Origin: Apteryx mantelli
Lineage: Eukaryota; Chordata; Aves; Apterygiformes; Apterygidae
Reading direction: 5' to 3'
Length of the DNA stretch: 64,000 bases
NCBI RefSeq assembly: GCF_036417845.1
Contig: NC_089981.1
Location: forward strand, 28,014,553 to 28,078,552
The notes beneath the pieces were generated by a model, which saw only the letters and a list, made by a program, of their open reading frames with translations, was not told the DNA's origin and did not search any database. Shown piece after piece: positions 13,101 through 25,667 of the stretch. The position numbers were made by a program, and so were the translations under genes. The stretch's first letter is position 1. Every line of letters starts with the position of its first letter.

Positions 13101-14757
13101 CCGAATGTGCTATTTAACATTGTCTCTGTTGATTTTTATTTTCACCACTTTCCTTTTCCTGCCGTGCTTTTCAAAATACGGCAGATTAAAATCAGGCCCT
13201 TGTTTTGTATATGCTTTTGGAAAATGTCCGCACACAAGTTCTCCCAGGAGAACCAAGAAACTATTTAGTTCGGTAAGAGTTTACTGGAATATTATTGATT
13301 AGCATCCCAATTCAATGAGGTAACTAAGGGAAGCATCATTTTAAGCACATGAGTAACTCTAGTGAATTCAGGGAGTGGTGGGTGCCTGCATTTCAGTACC
13401 TTGCTGGTTCACAGTGTAAAGCTCCTCAACGAAGCTGTTTATTCTATGTAACTTAAAACAAAAAAAAAGGTAAATTTAGGTTTAATGGTAGGTTTATTGA
13501 TTTAATATTTTAATTTGTTCCATTATTATTTTGTTGATTACTACTTATTATTTTTTGTTGATATCTTTTCCCTTAATAGAAGATTTGATAGTGAACCAAG
13601 GCATCTTAAAAATTTTACTTTCATTGTGAATTTTTAAAAATGAGAGTTGGAGTCACTATTAACACAAAATCCCAGGGATGTGTTTGTTCAGTTTTTCGGA
13701 AGGAAATTTTTTTAGCAAGTTGAACATTCGTCTTGCACTATCCTTACCAGAGAAGACAGAATTTAAAAAATTGTATGTTGAAAAAAATAGCATCTGATTA
13801 CATACAACATGTTCTGCCAGATATTCTGAGACAGCACCAGAAGGCACTGCATTTCGAGTGGCAGCAACATGTCATGGAAATATCTGAAAAGTCTCCTTTT
13901 TTTGTAAAATCTCTGTTTGTCATGCACTCGCTATCAAGCTGGCCTGTTTTTTTCCTTAATTTCCCCACTTTTCATTCACTAGGTACACTTTCACTTTTCA
14001 GATGGATTCTGATTTTCAGTTATCTAAGAGCATAAAAAGTACCATCAAAACCTAATACAATTTTTTGAAAATTTTTTTGTTTTGAAAGGTAAGATTTTTT
14101 GAATTAATTAATTCTTAGTGCAGCTATATCGATCTCATTGATCTATATTGACTTCGGTCCCTAGTTCTCAGGTACATAAACAGCAAGAACAAAAAGAAAA
14201 TATACTTTCACAGCTACTTCAGCTGTGGTGCTGCTGATGGTGAATTAACAGGCTGATTTAAAGGAAGATAGATACAGAGGGTCTGGAGAAAGAGCAAGTA
14301 GAGGGCTTGTGTTGTTTATTCCCCAATATGGCTCACGTCACTGATAAAGGCTTCCTGCATATCCTCAGGGATTTTCCTTAGCTTGTCTGTACTTGAATGC
14401 CTTGTCTGCAAATGCGATAATAATATTTCTTTTGTCTATTCAGCCTGTAACTTCATGTGACAGGAACTGGGTCTTATGACATATTTATACAGAATCCACC
14501 AGTGTGATCCTCTGATACTGGTTCTGTAGACTGACAATAAAAACCAAGTTGGAGAAATATGAAAAAATTATGTTATTCCTCAGCTGAAATCTCAATACAA
14601 ATTAACTTCACATTTTTGAACGAGTGCTTTTCTTCTTCTTGGCAATAAGCCTCACTGATCAAAATCTATCTCAGATGTGATAGATCTGGGGAAGTCTGCC
14701 AACATCACCTTTGAACCAAAAGCATTTCAAGTGCTTCTGGGGCCTAATGGAAGGTAT
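10116..14757. other. Intergenic, no gene seen
   Basis: Between about 10.2 and 12.7 kb the base composition is less AT-rich and several frames of 70-120 codons overlap on both strands, which fits composition more than coding. From 12.7 kb on it is AT-rich again. I recognise no domain, repeat family or RNA gene. Confidence 0.55.
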
Positions 14758-14799
14758 TCTGAATATAGGGTATTCAACTCAGAATATAGGGTTTCCTGA
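14758..14799 (+). repeat. Two tandem copies of a 21-bp unit
   Basis: The units at 14758-14778 and 14779-14799 share GAATATAGGGT and differ at several other positions. They lie 30 bases before the hairpin at 14830. Confidence 0.7.
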
Positions 14800-14829
14800 G
14801 GTATGTGGACAGAGGGGAAGAGTAGTAGA

Positions 14830-14885
14830 AGAGGAATTGCTGAAGGTCTGAAACAGCTTATTTTCTGACCTTCAGCAATTCTTCT
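14830..14885. repeat. Long near-perfect inverted repeat (hairpin)
   Basis: Arms 14830-14848 and 14867-14885 pair over 19 positions with 18 Watson-Crick pairs and one G-T wobble. Fifteen of these (14834-14848 with 14867-14881) are contiguous and perfect. After a T-T mismatch, GAAA pairs with TTTC, leaving an 8-base loop CAGCTTAT at 14854-14861. The size resembles a short microRNA precursor or a MITE-like palindrome, but neither is established. Confidence 0.8.
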
Positions 14886-17269
14886 GTCACTCCTTTTTCC
14901 CCATACCTAAATTGGGGCCACCCAGGAGAAAAGACTTTCATTTGGGTACTGTCTGTCTATTGAGTTTTGGCAAAACACCCTTCCAGGTCTTTAAGCTGGC
15001 ACTGTGAGGTACCTCAGAATACCCTGTATCCTGAGAAGGGGCTCCTTGGCCTGTCGAAGGTGGGAGAAGGATGGAAAGGGATATGACTTTATTGTTGGTT
15101 GTGTGGTGAGATGTACCTGGCAGTTTGATGAGAATGCGGGCCTGAAGGGAAGAATCTGAGGACAAGAAGACCTGTGGAGGGAATTGATGGAGAGAGAACT
15201 TACCAGACAAGGAGTTGCCCACAGAATGGGAGAAAAAACAAGAAGAATGGTAGACAGGAGAAAAAGACACATTTTACAGGATTTTTACATTGGCATCTCA
15301 GTTCTCTTATATCCAAAGAAAATGAACTGCTGAACCCTCTGCTGTTCACCCACCACAAACCCTTACATAATGAAATGACAGCACTGAGGCAAATCATTGT
15401 AGGCTGAGAAAACAGAGTTTCACTAAGTAATAGCAATGATTTCAGCGAACAGTGACAATTGAAAACACAGACAGGCTAGCCTGTCCTTTACTAGCAGTAA
15501 ATATACCCTGTTATGTTTAGCAAGCAGCCATGGCCAGTAAAGTCGACCAAAATAGGAAGGGAAGCTTCAACAATTTGGGCGACTGTCATTGTAGATCTTG
15601 GATCTATAAAGAAATGTGGCATTTTGGTGATAGGATGCACAAAAAAAGAGAGTGGGCACAGGAAAAATATCTGCTTGAAAGAAATTCATGTCCCCAAGTA
15701 GCCTTTAGCCAGACAAAGAATAATATATATTTATCTGTGAAACTATGTAAGAACAAGACCTCGCTGTACAAAACTCACTGCTAACAGCACTATTGTTTAT
15801 AGGCTCCACCTACGTGGCAAATCCTTACTGCCCTATTTTTAGCACTGGAGATTTCAAAGATGATATGAGTGTTTTGAAGGACAGCTCTTTTGGCCCAATG
15901 GGTTCAATAGTGAACCAATATTATATGTATTTTCAGTTGCCACCAAAATATTGGAACACAACATCTTGAAGGACAGCCAGTGCTAGAGGGATTAGCCCCA
16001 GCAGACCTCTTCTGAAGGTCCAGGAAAGAAACCCGCGTTCCATTTAAACCAGCGGCAAACCTTTTGCTATCCTTAGGATGTACCTACATTGCACAGGTAA
16101 GTATGTGCTGTAGAGACAAGGTGAGTGAGCTAGTCTGGGGGCCAAAAGCATGGATTCACATATAAATGTGCTTGGTTAAATTTACTTCCAGTATCTGTAC
16201 CCTATACTGCAATTTCAGTTGTTTAAAAAAACTCTGAAGCCTCTTTTAAATCTCCTAATTTTGTAGTATCAGACATCTGGTAAACTCCATCTGTGCTATG
16301 GAACTATGCTATTTCAAGGTCATGCATTTCAGTAAATGATTCCTAATGTATTTTGCTCCCATGTGGATTTAGAGTTCTCAGAATTAGCCAGACGGCTCTC
16401 TGCATCAAAGTGAGGTACTGAAATACTATGACAGTGAATTCTAGAAAAATCCTATCAGAAAATTAATCCAGAAGAATGTGTCAAGAAGGGTAAAGGGAAA
16501 TAGAAATGAGGCTGCAAGTGGATGGCCATATAAAAAGTGAGTTTATAAGCAAAAGAAGAGTTTGCAGTTTGCTGAAGAAATGTTATGTAACACAAGCACA
16601 CACCACTTTAGTGCAAAAGAAGGACAGGAATTTTAGTAAGACCACTGTGCCTGAATCACTAGCTCTTCTTTGATCTCAGTGTGAGAAGGAAACATGCTGA
16701 AATGAGATCTAGGTCATCATATTGAGGTTTTGTACTACAATGATAATACAAGCATTTAGGGTGGAAATTACACTGTAGCTAGCAAGAGAAATAAAATGTA
16801 AGAAAGAGAAGTTCTGAAAGTTCAAGGTAGATGTTGTACAATACCAAGCAGGGAGGGAAAACAATCGTTTGTGTCAGCACTCAGGGAAGGTAAAGTAATT
16901 TTTTTTTGTTTGTTTTGCTTCAGTTTTTTTATAATATGGTTAACTGCAGTCAAGTAGTTAACACTTTCTTGTCTACATATGGAACCATGCATGTCTTGTT
17001 ACTGAATTACAGTCTGGTTTTTTTTAGAACTTTCCTTCAATTTTTTGTAGTGATTTAGAATTCTCACCTAGTCCCCCAGCAGGCAGCCTATCTTTGCTGG
17101 ATGTTGTCTGAAAATGGAGGAAGTGTGCTTTTTTGTTTCATCATCCAGATTTTTACTGAAATATTTAATAATACTACATCAGGTCATGTCTTCTGGATTG
17201 TCATGTGATGCTTTCCTGAGCTTTGACAATGGACCACCGAAAACCACCAAGTCCACTGTTTCCACCTGT
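14886..17269. other. Intergenic, no gene seen
   Basis: AT-rich DNA with overlapping short frames around 14.9-15.8 kb on both strands. I recognise nothing in it. Confidence 0.6.
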
Positions 17270-17790
17270 TCTCTTCCCACTTTGTAGTACTGCTGTCTAA
17301 TATAACCCAGGGACCTAGCTTGTTTATGAGAACATCATGTAAGACAGTATCAAAAGCCTTACTAAAATCAAGATATAGAACACCTACCGCTTCCTCCTAC
17401 TCAAAGGCCTGTTACTGAATCATAGAAGAAAAATATTTTGATTTGACACAATTTGTTCTCAGAGGAGAACGTATTGGTTGTCAGTTATCTTCCTGTTTTC
17501 TTCTAGATATTTACAAATAGTTTAATTATTTGTTTTAATATTTCTTCCAGAAAATGAATCAAGCTGACTGATCCATAATTCCTTATCCTTCCTTTTCTCC
17601 CTTTTTAATGTATTTACCCTCTTCAGTCTCCTGGACTTCTCACTCACCTTTTATAAATTATTGAAGGTAGCCACCAATGCCTCTGAGACTGCACACCCTG
17701 TACTTTACAATGAATCTTATCAGGCCAGCTGATTTAGTCCAACTTACGTAAGTAATTTCTCACCTTTTCCTTCTCTATTCAAGCTTAAAT
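17270..17790 (-). mobile_element. Ancient CR1-type LINE relic (reverse transcriptase region)
   Basis: The plus strand aagacagtatcaaaagcctt and its surroundings (about 17310-17380) match, with many changes, the complement of the CR1 motif A coding region: the same segment reads gacagtgtcaaaagccttgc in the young copy at about 5689-5708. Further matches follow, including the AAGCTGACTG stretch at about 17561 and a CTTCAGTCTCCTGGACTTCTC segment typical of old CR1 copies. The frame is destroyed by indels and stops. Boundaries are approximate. Confidence 0.75.
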
Positions 17791-18377
17791 ATAATCATAA
17801 TTAAGTGAATCCAGATGAACAGTATTGCTGTGGGAACTTTGAACGAGTGGTGGAAATGTGGCTTTATGATAGCTAATCTCATGGCTACATAATCTTACTG
17901 ATTCCAGGAAAGCAAAAGAAATAGAAAAGAACTAAGATATGCCCACAGGTTTTTTACAAAGGGAGTGGCAGAGGTTTCTTGAGGCAGATGATAGAAGTTA
18001 ACTCCCTCCTTCCATTTTGAGGCAGCAGGATCATGGGTACAATGACCAAAAGGCGTGCAAAAATGTGGCTGTTCCCAAACTGGAGATTCAGAGGCTGATT
18101 TGGATATCCAGGCATTTTCTATCTCACAAACTATCTTTTTGTTATTCTGCCTCTCATTGCTCTGTGGAAAGGTCATAGATGAGAGAATGCAAATAGGCCT
18201 ATGAGAGTTAGGGGAAAATGAGGAGCTTTTTTACATTCTGTTTGAGGGGAAGGGAGACCAGTGGGGTTTTATCTTTTGGTGGGAAAGAAAAAAAGCCAAT
18301 TTCTTTGTCTTGCGTGGGGGAGAGACTCCAGTCTTGCTGTGGTATGTGAAGTGGCTGCACGCATTGATTAAGGTAGC
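17791..18377. other. Intergenic, no gene seen
   Basis: Nothing recognised; a minus-strand frame of 93 codons at 17895-18176 has no known features. Confidence 0.6.
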
Positions 18378-19700
18378 TCATTTTCTGGCCATGAAAATCC
18401 AGCTATGGTTTGTGGGACTGTGTTTTGCTGCCCCTGAGATATGCGTGCAGGGATAACACTGCACACTCCCCTGCCATCCTAGGATCCTGGGCGCTGGCCG
18501 TAGCAGTGCCGGGTGGGCACAGACAAAGGGGAGGGCACAGCTGGGATACAAGCACTCTGTGTGGAGCAGCTCTGTGCCAGAGAGGCCCTGCTGCGTGCAG
18601 CCAGCTGGCCGAACGCATGCGCCGCCTTCGCCCTGCCGTGGCTCGGAGCATGGCTCGTGTGTGCGTGTTGCCTTGGATGGTACTGTACAAGTCCAGGAGA
18701 GCTGGGTATGTGTGGCGCTTGCCAGGACGCAGCCTGGCAGCCTGAGTCCCCAAAAGCTGGTGTCCCCTGAGGGCAAGGAATGAACGCCAGCTCATTCCTG
18801 TGGACTGCAGCAGATGCAGACACAGGGAGTTTGGCTGCTGGGTGCAGTCATGCTGGAAGGTTTGTGACAGAGCTGCAAAATGAGCAAGCGGGAACCAGAC
18901 AGCTGATGTGGAGACATGAGCACATCCAGCTGTGAATCCCCCATATTATCCTTGCACAGATGGTATGTGGTGCCGTTAGGGACACGCACTGTGACAAACG
19001 TGGGGACAGAGGATTTGCAGGTGTTATCTCAGATCTGAGCCATGATCTTGCCGTCCATGGGTTAACTGCGACAAGTCCGAAGTTGCAAGGCTCTCCAGCA
19101 CCATAGCAACCTTCTCATTGATGAGCAGCTGCCAGCGCTGCATGGCCTGTGTCTGCCCCTGGGAGAAAGCCCTGGATGGACCCCTGCATCTGGGAATTGC
19201 GGGTGCACAGCTCTTATCTGAGGCGCACGGACCACAACACAAGCTCCTCTGGGTTGCTGAGACAGCCCTGCCCAGTAATGCCTGCTCTTGTCCCATCCCT
19301 CCGACTCAGAGCCCGGTGTCAGAAGGTGTCGTAGACCCCGGTGGTGATCTCATACTGCCCGAGCAGCAGCACAGAGCCCGCTGCCGCGAGCAGCGCTCAG
19401 CAGCGCCTGAGCACCTGTGGGCTTGCCACCCCGTAGCGAGGGCTCTGCTGTAGCCCCATATCGCCGCTAGCACGGGGCCGTGGCGGCTACAGCAGATGCC
19501 AAAGGTTTGCGGTGGGAAAGCTCAAAGGTACCGGGTTTCTCTCTGTGCGGTATCAGTGTGAATGTGGCCAGGCTGCTCCCGAGGGCCCTGGCTGTGAGCA
19601 GCGTAGAAAGGAACCTGTCCGTGCCATCTGTCCCGGAAGCAGAGCATGGGGCATGTTGCAGAGAACAGTTGGAGCTGTAGTTACGCAGTCAGTCTGAAAA
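18378..19700. other. GC-rich block of unknown origin with broken reading frames
   Basis: GC and CpG content are clearly higher than in the flanks. Frames of 60-130 codons overlap in both directions, for example minus 18378-18776, 18403-18795 and 18479-18823, and minus 19024-19296. Adjacent minus-strand frames appear to continue each other after frame changes, which could mean a decayed coding element such as an old pseudogene or retroviral remnant. It could equally be a decaying CpG island or GC-driven chance frames. I cannot assign a family. Confidence 0.4.
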
Positions 19701-21099
19701 GAGACCAGAAAAGGTACAGTTGCCTTCCAGTAGAGCATGGTTCTTCTTGAAAGAAGTAATTTAAAGATGACCTATGGGGAATTTTTCTTTTTATTGAAGA
19801 CTTGGGTGCTTTTAGGGGGTCTATAGGGAAAGTCTGAAAGATATTTTTGCTTTAGTTTTGGATTTCTTTCCTGCTTGTTTTTTATTGTAGTAATATCAAG
19901 AAATTCTAAATGTATATATAAAAAATACCAAGATTGGTTCCCTTGTTCTGCGAGAGGATTGCCTGAATGTCTCAGTGTGAAAACCTGACCTGTTCACTAA
20001 ATGAATGCTGCTGCATTCTCTGCAAAAAAAAATTTCCCACATGTTAATTGCTCACTGCAGTTAAGCAAGTGTTAGCGAAAACATATACCAACAAAATTTA
20101 AACAGTCTCATCTAAAAATCCTGTTCCTACTCAGTTACTCGGCCAGACTTTTACTCTTTTCTCTTGGGGTGCTATTGTTTTGTAATTGCTATTGGGTATT
20201 TTAGAATAACCACATCTGAATTTCTACAGTAATCATAATAAAAATTTTCAAACCCAATTTATAAATTATAGCAAAAAAGGGGAACATAATATTTTTCCTC
20301 TGTAGATCAGTCTCAAACCTCAGTGAAAATGGCATATTTTGAAAAGTGTCTGTGCATGAATATTTACTACAGACCACTTTACTGGCATAGGTAGATACAA
20401 AAATAAAAAAGTGGCAAACATTTATAAAAAGCTGTAGCTGCTTGGCCGAAAATAGTTTTGCTTCTATACAAAAGCAGAGTGTAGCAGGTTTATGCTTCTT
20501 ACTCAGATAGAAACTGATATGTATGTCTGAGGAGAAATGTTTTTTCTTTTAGTTTTTGGGTGCTCATTATAAATGTAGCAGTTCATGTTTTTTATACACA
20601 GCAGAAGTAATTGTACATTTTTAATCTGAATTCAGTTTTATATTCTTATCCCAAGGACAGTCAAACCGTTTGTAACTCCTTCCCCAAGTTGCTTGTTTTA
20701 TGACTTTGTGAAACTCAGTTACCTCCCATGTTCTTACAGCCAACAGTGGAGTTCTTGCTGGGAATCACAACACATGGAATTCATTAGGTCACAGCATCCA
20801 CATTGTGTTAGGAATGATCTTTAAGGCCTGTTTGAGCAAGGTAAATAAATAAGTGCCACCTCTAGGAACGTACATCATACCAAATTAATGGAATAAGTCA
20901 GCATACCTACCATTCTTACTCATGTCCCAGAGATTTTTGTAAATTTTTTTCTGTTATTTTTAAAAAAATGTTTCTGTTTCTGATAAGCCTATGAACAAGT
21001 TTTCTTTTAATTAAGTTATTATGCTCTCACATAGCACTTTTTAGCTTTTAGTGTGTCACTTACCACATACATGTCTTGTACCTTCTAAGCTCACATCTT
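19701..21099. other. Intergenic, no gene seen
   Basis: Strongly AT-rich with many small A and T runs. No gene or repeat family is recognised. Confidence 0.65.
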
Positions 21100-21945
21100 T
21101 GCCAGACTGCCAATGTAAAATAAAGTTCTGGATCATTTCCCCAAGCTCTCCCTGAAACCCTTTTTTCCTGTCACTATATAAAGCACTATGGTACTCTGTC
21201 TTTTAAGCTTGCCATCTGGGTGTCATTCTTGATTTTGTCTCTCTTTAAATGTGTATATTCAGGCTGGATCTGAAAGGATGCAGCTTCTTTCTATGTAACA
21301 GTTCTAAAAGCTGTACTTTCTTTTCCATCCACTTTATCAAAACTTTGGCCATGCCTTCATCATCTCATGTCTTGATATTGCAAGTTCTTCCTCTCTGATA
21401 TGAAACAGTGCAGTTTCTACCTCCCTAGGGATATGCAAACTGGCACTGCAAAATTATTTTCCTGGCTGTATGGACCATACAAACCCCCTTTTGAATCATC
21501 TTTCCCTACCACCTTCTATCAGTCACAAGTTTCTTGTCTTTACCTCTAAGCCCCTGACTACTCAGCCTTTCCTAGATTAGCTGATGTCAAAATTAATCAT
21601 GACATCAGTTGCTGCTTCCTCTTTTTATATTTCAGTCATATACTTCACAGACCTGTCTATATTCCCTGGTAGAGGAGAAAATTTCTGTGTAAAGACCTGT
21701 GCAACTGCTAACTTCCTCATTCCCCCCTTCTTTCAGCTCAGTTTTGCCTCAGAATTGCACCTGGACCTTCACATCTGTGCCTAGTGCCTTCCCATGCTCA
21801 TGTGCCTGCTTTCACTTAGGACTATAAAGAAAGGAGGTGATAACAGCAAAACTGTGTATGTATCATCATTTGCTTATATATTGTATCCTCATCTTCATCT
21901 CTTTTTTTCACGTGTCTGTAAACTCCTTGTTTCCTGAAACCAGGG
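21100..21945 (+). mobile_element. Ancient L2-like LINE relic
   Basis: Three short regions, in the right order, resemble the 3' half of L2-clade ORF2. The first is CATCTGGGTGTCATTCTTGA (from about 21213), like the LGVxxD motif. The second is the segment around 21345-21390 (CTTCATCATCTCATGTCTTG), like the segment coding for an IISxLDY motif. The third is 21524-21574 (TTCTTGTCTTTACCTCTAAG). Then ctgtaaactccttg at 21916-21929 resembles the typical 3' tail of L2 and related elements. The frame is broken throughout. It could instead be another distant LINE of the same superfamily. Confidence 0.55.
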
Positions 21946-23039
21946 CTCAAGGGGCGCTGGTGCGGGGAGAGATGATGCTCAGTTTCCCAAGGCTCTGGGT
22001 GCAGTAAGTGGAGGGATTAGCACTTGCAGAGGCTGCTTCTGCCCCCGCTGCTCTCAGGCACCTCCTGAGGGCTCAGCTTCTCTCCAGACTCTGCATAGGG
22101 AATGTAAGACAACTGCTTCTGTAGAGAAAATTACTATTATACACAGGTGTTTGAACACCCAAGATTTTAGGCTGTAACTTCTCTGTGCTAGGGACTCTCT
22201 CTCTCTTTCTTTACCTGTGTTTATACAACACTCAACACAAAGACAACACAATTATTGGGATCTTTGGATACAGTTATAAACTACAGTAGAATGCTGCTTG
22301 GTTATTGCTGTCCACGTCTTGCTGTTTTGTGATCACTGCTTGTGTTTTGCAAGAATATCACTTTATTTGTGAAACTGGATTTCATTACCAAAACAACAAG
22401 TGCAAAGAATTGTCACAGTAGTAAGTCTGTGTTAAAGATCAGTGTTGTTAGTAAAGTCAATGTTGTTAAAAAAACAAACAAACAAAAACAAACAAAACCC
22501 CCCCAAGATTTTCTTGTGGAATTCACAAGGTTGGGTGGCCCCATCAGCATGAATAGCTATTTAAAAGGATGTATAATGAAATTGAAACATTAAAAAAATA
22601 TAAGGGAAAATACAAATGTTTGTTTTCTATATATCTTTAAACCAAAGAAATCAAATATCCTGTTGCAATAGTTTTTGTAGAAATTAGTATATTATTAGAA
22701 ATCTACTAGATATGAATATGCTTTTCATGTCAGTTCAGTCTGTTCCTGAGAGTACAGTTTACTGGTTACAGTACTAATAGCCAATTGTGAAATCTTACCT
22801 GTATATTTTTTAGAAAAGCTAATACTTAATAAACTAGCAGCAGCTTGATTTTCATAGTAAACTTCATACTTTGGATTTTCTTAAGCTAGCGAACGTAATT
22901 AAGAAGAACTATCCTTCTGACTTAAATGGGTCCCTGTTCCTGACAGTGGTTACTAACTGATTCTTGGGCAAGAGTACAAGAACTGGGGCATGCAGAAAGT
23001 AACTTGTTTCTCATAGCGGATCCATCTGCTGTCAGTGTC
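21946..23039. other. Intergenic, with an AAAC simple repeat
   Basis: An AAAC-type tract lies at 22468-22497, followed by a C-run. No gene is recognised. Confidence 0.65.
22468..22497 (+). repeat. AAAC simple repeat
   Basis: Imperfect AAAC/AAAAC units run for about 30 bases. Confidence 0.85.
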
Positions 23040-23400
23040 TTAGAAACTTCCTGAGTCAAAATTGTGTCCCTGATCACTGTGTTTAATACTTGCTTTATGC
23101 TCCATGACTTGGTCTACTCCTTTTGTCAGCTCAGATACAATTTTGTTTTCCACAACGCGTTGTGGCAGTGAGTTCCACAATTCCATGATTGGGTCTGGAA
23201 AAAATAATCCTTTTTGTTTATTTAAACTTGTTTCTTCATACTATTTCTGGGTGTCCCTTAATTCTCCTATTATGAAACTTTATTCAACTTCTCTGTGCTT
23301 CTTAGGACTTTGTAGATCTCTGTTTCCCTCTCACTTTTCTCTTTTCCAAGCTGGAAAACCCTGGGCTATTTAATCTTGGAAGCTGTTCTTTATTTCTGAT
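23040..23400 (-). mobile_element. Ancient CR1/L3-type LINE relic (3' region)
   Basis: The plus strand carries GTGGCAGTGAGTTCCACAAT (about 23162-23181), then a region reading CTTTTCTCTTTTCCAAGCTG (about 23334-23353) and GGCTATTTAATCTTGG. In this order and spacing these are characteristic of the complement of old CR1/L3 3' ends. No open frame remains. A perfect 16-bp palindrome lies inside it at 23150-23165. Confidence 0.65.
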
Positions 23401-25287
23401 CAGATAGGAAAGTGAGGAAATGGATGTGAAAAAGTGGCTTATAATGACAGGAGTGTACTTAAACCAAAGGGTCCTGAGTCCTAACATTCCTCTCCCAAAA
23501 CATAGTTGTGAATCCTGATGACAAAGCATCTCTCTCATCTCCCTCTTCTACAGTTACCCCATTAACACACAAGGTATTGGTTTGTGTCTTCTGTGCATTG
23601 AATATTGCTCCACCCCAGACCCAGAGGGGGTGTTCAAAGAGGTTATTCATGATTTCCCTTTTGTTTGTACGGTTTCTTTTTTTTAAAGAAAAGAAATGCA
23701 ATGTAAGAATTATAAAGTTCAGCTTGCCTAATTAGGAAATGATAGAATTAAGATTACTTGTACCTCGTTGATTTACCCCATTTGTATATATGGTATCATG
23801 TTAGCTCTTAATTAGCTCCACAATATGTTATTTTTCCATGGATCTCTGCATTATTCACTGCATCAAACAGTGCTGTGGGAACGAACCAGGTCTGTAGAGA
23901 AGCAGCCTCCTGCCTGCAGGACCCTTGCCTCATCTGTTGCAGAGCTAAAATGCATGTCGATTGCAGAAAGTCGGGGTTTCTTGGGTGAATAAGTTGAATG
24001 ATACCTGGACTGCTGTCACTGCAAGTCACTTTAACAAAGCTTTCGTACATGGCCACTAGTTCTGTTTTCGTTATTTTCTAGGTGAGAGAAGGACTGTGTC
24101 TACACTAGAAAATGTTGTTGGCGTGGCTGTGCTGTCGAGAAATGTGATCACAACTGGTTGTTGTTCTGTGCTGGCAAGAGGCTGCTCATATATGTAAGCA
24201 CTTTGATTTGCTGCTCTAGCTCCCTTTTAAAAGGGAGAAGGAGAGGAAAGGAAGAAGGAATTTCCGGAAATCAGGTATGCTGCCAAAATTCTGTTTCACT
24301 GTTATAAGCGAAATGTATGCCACCTCTAGCCAGACTTGGCTACGTGGGTGGTTCCTAAACCAGTTGGTCCGGCTGTCCCAGGTCAGACGTACTGGGGATG
24401 CTCAACATAAACCAGTCTGTGTGTATAACAGGTCTAATGTGGTCTGGAAGCACTGAACTCATGAAACATGTAATTTGACACTGCCTGTGCAGTGGCCATC
24501 TGCTTAGTGTTTTGGATGTCCGGAAACATGTTGGACAGTAGATTATTACCGAAATCAGTAGGGCAGTAGGTCATCACTGAAAGCGGTAGTCTACCATAGC
24601 AGAGGTAGTAGATAGAGGACCAAGGTAAATTTACCACAAAATGCTCTCCATGTAGATATTGTCTGAAATGCCTATTTCATGTCCAAATTGAACGCATGGA
24701 GATATCTGAGCTAGGTTCTTCGGAGCTACACTGTGAAGTGTAGGCATATCCTCAGAGTTTGCAAAAAGGAATGTATATGATGCATGAGGCTGATAATACA
24801 TAACAGAAGGGATATCTTGTGCTTAAGCCAGTTGAACATTGCGTGGGGGAACTGGATCCCCTCCCTGCTACTGCCCCAGAGCTCCCATGGGATGTTAATG
24901 AATTCCCAGAAGCCAGCATTTTCGGAGGTGATCTATCATTGTGCTTTACCCTGTTTTCCGGATATTTGACTTAGAGCACTGGCAGCTCATTTGCAGAAGA
25001 GATGAGCGCTTCCAGCAGCAGCTGCAGTTGGATGGCTCCGACCGCATGCAGAATATGTGTCCTAGGCTGTGACTGCCAGAGGTGGGTGAAACCTTGGGTA
25101 GAACACAGCCTTCGTCTAAATGGTCTAAATGATTGGGAGACTCATTCCCATGCACAGTCACAGGCGTATTGATGACACAGCAGAGTGGGGCTCTGGTTGG
25201 TGGTGGCTACTGAAAAGTGGGGAAGGGCTGAGGTCTCCCCGCATTTTCTTTCCCTCCCTGTAGATCGGTGCCTGGCATTAATGATGC
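23401..25287. other. Intergenic region upstream of RRAS2, no gene seen
   Basis: Mixed-composition DNA without a recognised exon. It could hold distal promoter elements, but I see no distinct structure. Confidence 0.6.
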
Positions 25288-25425
25288 TTTGGCTCTCTCT
25301 GTCTTGGTTCATCATCTGTGCTTTAGGGGTAATAATACCTCTCTACCTCATGAGTATTCAAAAGATAAGTTCATTAATGTTTATGAAGCACTCAGTATTG
25401 TACGGACAAGTGCTACAGTAAAGCC
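25288..25425 (+). mobile_element. Old SINE-like relic (MIR/CORE-SINE or LINE-tail type) next to the promoter
   Basis: The stretch GGTAATAATACCTCTCTACC, preceded by a degenerate CATCTGTGCTTTAG and followed by ATTAATGTTTATGAAGCACT, resembles the conserved core and tail shared by MIR-type SINEs and related ancient repeats in amniotes. It ends about 30 bases before the CpG island. The family cannot be settled by eye. Confidence 0.5.
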
Positions 25426-25667
25426 CAGGCGGAAATGAATAATTATGTGTTTAGTGCAGCGCTTGGGCGGTGGGCAGTGATAATACGCTCTGCTGTGCCC
25501 GCAGGCAGGAGCGTGCACCGGCTGCGCGCAGCTCGCCGCACGGCGGGCAGCGTCGGTCCTGGCCGCGGTGCGGGTCTGGCGGACAAGGCAGCGCAGCGCA
25601 GAGGCGCTCACCGGGCGCCGCCTGACGCGGCCGGCGGGGGCGGGGCCTCCATGCATACGCGGGCTGA

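Noticed and set aside
1-25400. Exons of the neighbouring gene expected from mammalian synteny (COPB1 side)
   Set aside because: I recognised no coding exon of it in any frame; the intergenic distance is probably larger than this window shows.
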